This document shows, one piece after another, positions 13,881 through 16,106 of a stretch of 16,106 nucleotides of DNA. The position numbers and the translations under genes are program-made. This DNA comes from an uncultured Clostridia bacterium (lineage in GTDB: Bacteria > Bacillota > Clostridia > UMGS1883), in assembly GCA_947629615.1 (NCBI GenBank), contig CANRER010000019.1, forward strand, positions 1 through 16,106, read 5' to 3'. Below the pieces are notes generated by a model. It was not told the DNA's origin. It worked only from the letters and a program-made list of their open reading frames with translations, and ran no database searches. How positions within the stretch are numbered: the first letter of the stretch is position 1; every line of letters begins with the position of its first letter.

Positions 13881-15701
13881 ATGTGCGGAATAGCCGGGGA
13901 GGTTTCCCCGCGCCTGAAAAAACGCGGCGAAATGGAGGATTATCAACTCGCCATGCAGCGCGAGCTTTGGCGGCGCGGCCCCGATCAGCGAGGGTTTTTC
14001 AGCGACGAGGGCGTGGCGCTCATTCACACCCGCCTTTCGGTCATCGACATTGAAAACGGCATACAGCCCATGACGAGAGATGGCAGCACTATCGTCTATA
14101 ACGGCGAGCTTTACAATACCGACGAGGTGCGCTCCCTGCTGGAGAGCAGGGGAGTTAGGTTCACCACCCGCTGCGACACCGAGGTCGTGCTGCGGGCCTA
14201 CATGGAGCTTGGCGAGGACTGCCTCGGGCTGCTGAACGGGATTTTTGCCTTCGCCGTGTGGAACGGCGGCGAGCTGTTCGTCGCGCGCGACCGAATGGGC
14301 GTTAAGCCCTTCTTTTACGCCGAAACCGAGGACGGCTTTGTGTTCGCCTCGTCGGTGGCGGCTCTGCTGCGCCACAGGGACGTGCGGGCCGTGGCCGACC
14401 TCGATTCCGTGGCCGAGCTGTTTTTGCTGGGGCCGGGCCGCACGCCGGGCAGCGGCGTACTCAAGGGCATACGCGAGCTGCCGCCCGCCTGCTGCGGCGT
14501 CGTCCGCGGCGGCAGACTGAAATACCGCCGCTACTGGGAGCTTTTGCAGCACGAACATACCGACAGTCTGCCCCAAACCGTGGAGCGCACCCGCGAGCTG
14601 GTTCTGAGCGCGATAAGGCGGCAGCTCGCCTCGGACGTGCCGGTTTTCACCTTCCTTTCCGGCGGACTGGATTCGAGCATAATCTCGGCTGTGGCGGCCA
14701 AGGAGCTTGCCGCCCGCGGGCAGGAGCTGCACACCTACAGCGTGGACTATGTGGACAACGACAAATACTTCACTCCCGGCAAGTTTCAGCCCAACAGCGA
14801 TGAAGCCTACGTGAACAAGATGAACGACTTCCTCGGCGTAACTCACCATCGGGTGCTGATCGACACCCCCGAGCTGACGAACGCCCTGTTCGAGGCCGTC
14901 GAGGCGCGCGGCCTGCCCGGCATGGCCGATGTGGACTCCTCGCTGCTGGCGTTCGCGCGGGAGATTAAGAAAAACTTCTCGGTGGGCTTGAGCGGCGAGT
15001 GCGCCGACGAGATTTTCGGCGGCTACCCTTGGTATCGGGACGAAACCATACGCATGGCCGAGGGCTTCCCGTGGTCGCAGTCCACAATGTACCGCTTCGG
15101 CTTCCTGCGGCCCGAGATAGGCGCTCTGTTAAGCCCGAGGGACTACGTTTCCGAGCGGTACTTCATGACGGTCGGCTCCGCCCACAAGCTGGAGGGCAAT
15201 TCCCCCACCGACGACCGCATGAAGGAAATGCTTCGCCTAAATCTGGACTGGTTCATGCAGACGCTTCTCGGCCGCAAGGACTTTATGACCATGTACAGCG
15301 GCGTGGAGGCCCGCGTGCCGTTCTGCGACGCTTCTATCGTGGAGTATATGTACAGCGTGCCGTGGGATTACATGAACTACGAGGGGCGCGAAAAGGGCCT
15401 GCTTCGGAAGGCCATGGAGGGCATACTGCCCGAGGAGATACTCTGGCGCAAAAAGAGCCCCTACCCCAAAACGCACAACCCCGGCTATATGCGGGCGGTG
15501 AGCGCCCTGCTGCGCGAGGTCATCGACGACGCTTCCTCGCCGCTGCTGCTCCTCGCCGATAAGGCCGCGCTGGAGGGGCTGCTCGGCGCGAATAACGCCC
15601 AGCCGTGGTACGGCCAGCTCATGACCACCCCTCAGACCATAGCTTATATGCTGCAAATCAATCACTGGATGAAAACCTATAACGTGTCGGTGGAAATATA
15701 G
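13881..15701 (+). CDS. asnB: Glutamine-hydrolysing asparagine synthetase
   Basis: A 606-residue class II asparagine synthetase: aspartate + glutamine + ATP give asparagine + glutamate + AMP + PPi. The N-terminal glutaminase domain has the nucleophile Cys2 (MCGIAGE), HTRLSVID (49-56), YNGELYN (73-79) and RCDTE (97-101). The synthetase domain carries the ATP-binding SGGLDSS loop (260-266) and the later GLSGECADEIFGGYPW motif. The C-terminal RVPF and KG(L)LRKA segments are intact. ATG 13881 has GAGGTGAT just upstream. The nearest gene, ylbJ, ends 24 bp before with no terminator, so read-through from the sigma-E-like promoter is likely. Bacillus has a sporulation-linked homologue, AsnO, making a sporulation role possible; a housekeeping role is equally allowed by sequence alone. 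Confidence 0.93.
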   Translation: MCGIAGEVSPRLKKRGEMEDYQLAMQRELWRRGPDQRGFFSDEGVALIHTRLSVIDIENGIQPMTRDGSTIVYNGELYNTDEVRSLLESRGVRFTTRCDTEVVLRAYMELGEDCLGLLNGIFAFAVWNGGELFVARDRMGVKPFFYAETEDGFVFASSVAALLRHRDVRAVADLDSVAELFLLGPGRTPGSGVLKGIRELPPACCGVVRGGRLKYRRYWELLQHEHTDSLPQTVERTRELVLSAIRRQLASDVPVFTFLSGGLDSSIISAVAAKELAARGQELHTYSVDYVDNDKYFTPGKFQPNSDEAYVNKMNDFLGVTHHRVLIDTPELTNALFEAVEARGLPGMADVDSSLLAFAREIKKNFSVGLSGECADEIFGGYPWYRDETIRMAEGFPWSQSTMYRFGFLRPEIGALLSPRDYVSERYFMTVGSAHKLEGNSPTDDRMKEMLRLNLDWFMQTLLGRKDFMTMYSGVEARVPFCDASIVEYMYSVPWDYMNYEGREKGLLRKAMEGILPEEILWRKKSPYPKTHNPGYMRAVSALLREVIDDASSPLLLLADKAALEGLLGANNAQPWYGQLMTTPQTIAYMLQINHWMKTYNVSVEI

Positions 15702-15704
15702 CCT

Positions 15705-15738
15705 CGCGGGGCGGCCCAAAAGCCGCCCCGCGTTTTTT
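15705..15738 (+). terminator. Strong intrinsic terminator after asnB
   Basis: Perfect 11-bp GC-rich stem CGCGGGGCGGC (15705-15715) / GCCGCCCCGCG (15722-15732), loop CCAAAA, followed directly by six T (15733-15738). It begins 3 bp after the asnB stop codon and isolates asnB from carA. Confidence 0.95.
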
Positions 15739-15748
15739 CAACATATTA

Positions 15749-15778
15749 TTGACACGGGGGCCATGTTTGTGATAAAAT
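15749..15778 (+). promoter_or_regulatory. Upstream carA promoter P1 (sigma-A-like)
   Basis: A perfect -35 TTGACA (15749-15754), an 18-bp spacer and -10 TAAAAT (15773-15778). The start would be near 15785, giving a leader of about 157 nt before carA. It lies directly after the asnB terminator. Confidence 0.7.
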
Positions 15779-15816
15779 CAAAATGGCGGGCAAAGGACAA
15801 AACCGCCCAAGCCCGG

Positions 15817-15854
15817 CGTGAATTTTTATGCAATTTTGTGAATAAAAAATTGCC
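15817..15854 (+). promoter_or_regulatory. ARG-box-like operator (candidate ArgR/AhrC site)
   Basis: CGTGAATTTTTATGCAAT (15817-15834) fits the general ARG box TGAAT-W4-ATTCA with one mismatch. A second TGAAT, in TGTGAATAAAAAATTG (15837-15852), starts exactly 20 bp after the first and is a poorer, half-matching box. The two together also form an AT-rich imperfect inverted repeat. ARG boxes usually occur as neighbouring pairs about two helical turns apart. The site lies between P1 and P2 of carA, a gene whose product feeds arginine synthesis. Confidence 0.5.
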
Positions 15855-15862
15855 GCAACCCC

Positions 15863-15891
15863 TTGCAAAAGAGTGAAACCTGTGGTATAAT
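15863..15891 (+). promoter_or_regulatory. Downstream carA promoter P2 (sigma-A-like, extended -10)
   Basis: TTGCAA (15863-15868), a 17-bp spacer and a perfect TATAAT (15886-15891) preceded by TGG, giving an extended -10. The start would be near 15898, about 44 nt before the carA ATG. The ARG-box-like element ends just above its -35. Confidence 0.8.
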
Positions 15892-15941
15892 ATTGAAGAT
15901 TTAGGCAGAAATACTTAGGCAAAAGAAAGGACGGGATAACC

Positions 15942-16106
15942 ATGAAGGCGTATTTGATTTTGGCCGACGGCAGCGTCTATACGGGCGAGGCCTTCGGCGC
16001 GGAGCGCGACGCCATGATGGAGGTCGTGTTCAACACCTCCATGACAGGCTACACCGAGGTCCTCACCGACCCCTCCTACTACGGGCAGGGCGTCGTTATG
16101 ACCTAT
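15942..16106 (+). CDS. carA: Carbamoyl-phosphate synthase small subunit, N-terminal part (3' cut off)
   Basis: The first 55 codons are present; the gene runs off the window end. The translated start, MKAYLILADGSVYTGEAFGA, followed by EVVFNTSMTGYTEVLTDPSYYGQ, is the classic N-terminal domain of CarA. In the full protein this domain precedes a class I glutamine amidotransferase domain that delivers ammonia to CarB for carbamoyl phosphate, used for pyrimidines and arginine. GAAAGGA lies 11-17 bases before ATG 15942. The catalytic triad is beyond the window. Two tandem promoters and a possible arginine operator lie upstream; carB is expected next but cannot be seen. Confidence 0.93.
   Translation, partial: MKAYLILADGSVYTGEAFGAERDAMMEVVFNTSMTGYTEVLTDPSYYGQGVVMTY

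Noticed and set aside
12930..14849. 639-codon minus-strand frame opposite ylbJ and asnB
   Set aside because: Antisense to two genes with intact motifs; Arg/Gly/Pro/His-rich composition typical of a shadow frame.
15784..15810. GGCGG / CCGCC inverted repeat in the carA leader
   Set aside because: Short stem with a long A-rich loop and no T-run; not enough for a riboswitch or attenuator, and no PyrR-type anti-antiterminator was recognised.

Overview
The window looks like a chromosomal piece of a spore-forming Clostridia bacterium, most likely of the Oscillospiraceae/Ruminococcaceae type. Three things point there. A dockerin gene sits beside a cohesin-like gene. The conserved Firmicutes block yqfC-yqfD-phoH-yqfF(pgpH)-ybeY-dgkA-era-yqzL-recO is present in Bacillus order, without cdd. 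Several genes are sporulation or germination genes (yqfC, yqfD, ylbJ, sleB). Coding DNA is moderately to strongly GC-rich, with many UUG/GUG starts and AGGAGG-type ribosome binding sites. The genus cannot be fixed from this sequence.

Layout. (1) 1-2168, plus strand: the 3' end of a protein ending in a type I-like dockerin, then a secreted protein with a cohesin-like domain and three Ig-like domains, closed by an intrinsic terminator. (2) 2203-5070, plus strand: an ABC importer of the TrpXYZ-like family (lipoprotein, permease, ATPase), with a hairpin between lipoprotein and permease genes and a terminator shared with the converging sleB. (3) 12908 down to 5075, minus strand: yqfC, yqfD, phoH, pgpH, ybeY, dgkA, era, a small yqzL starting at UUG, recO, and last sleB. 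(4) 12996-15738, plus strand: ylbJ and an asparagine synthetase gene only 24 bp behind it, then a strong terminator. (5) 15749-16106: two tandem promoters flanking an ARG-box-like element, then the start of carA.

The most interesting signals are regulatory. The yqfC/ylbJ intergenic region holds two face-to-face sigma-E-like promoters, each with a 14-bp spacer, in which the -10 of one overlaps the -35 of the other. Upstream of sleB is a consensus-quality sigma-G-like promoter overlapping the recO stop codon. So a housekeeping cluster appears to be framed by a mother-cell promoter at its head and a forespore promoter before its last gene. The asparagine synthetase behind ylbJ may be read in the mother cell, as sporulation-linked AsnO is in Bacillus. 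At the left edge, the adjacent dockerin and cohesin-like proteins are a candidate binding pair.

No tRNA, rRNA, CRISPR array, insertion sequence or phage gene was seen. No stretch above about 300 bases lacks a gene; the longest gap is the 240-bp carA leader region.
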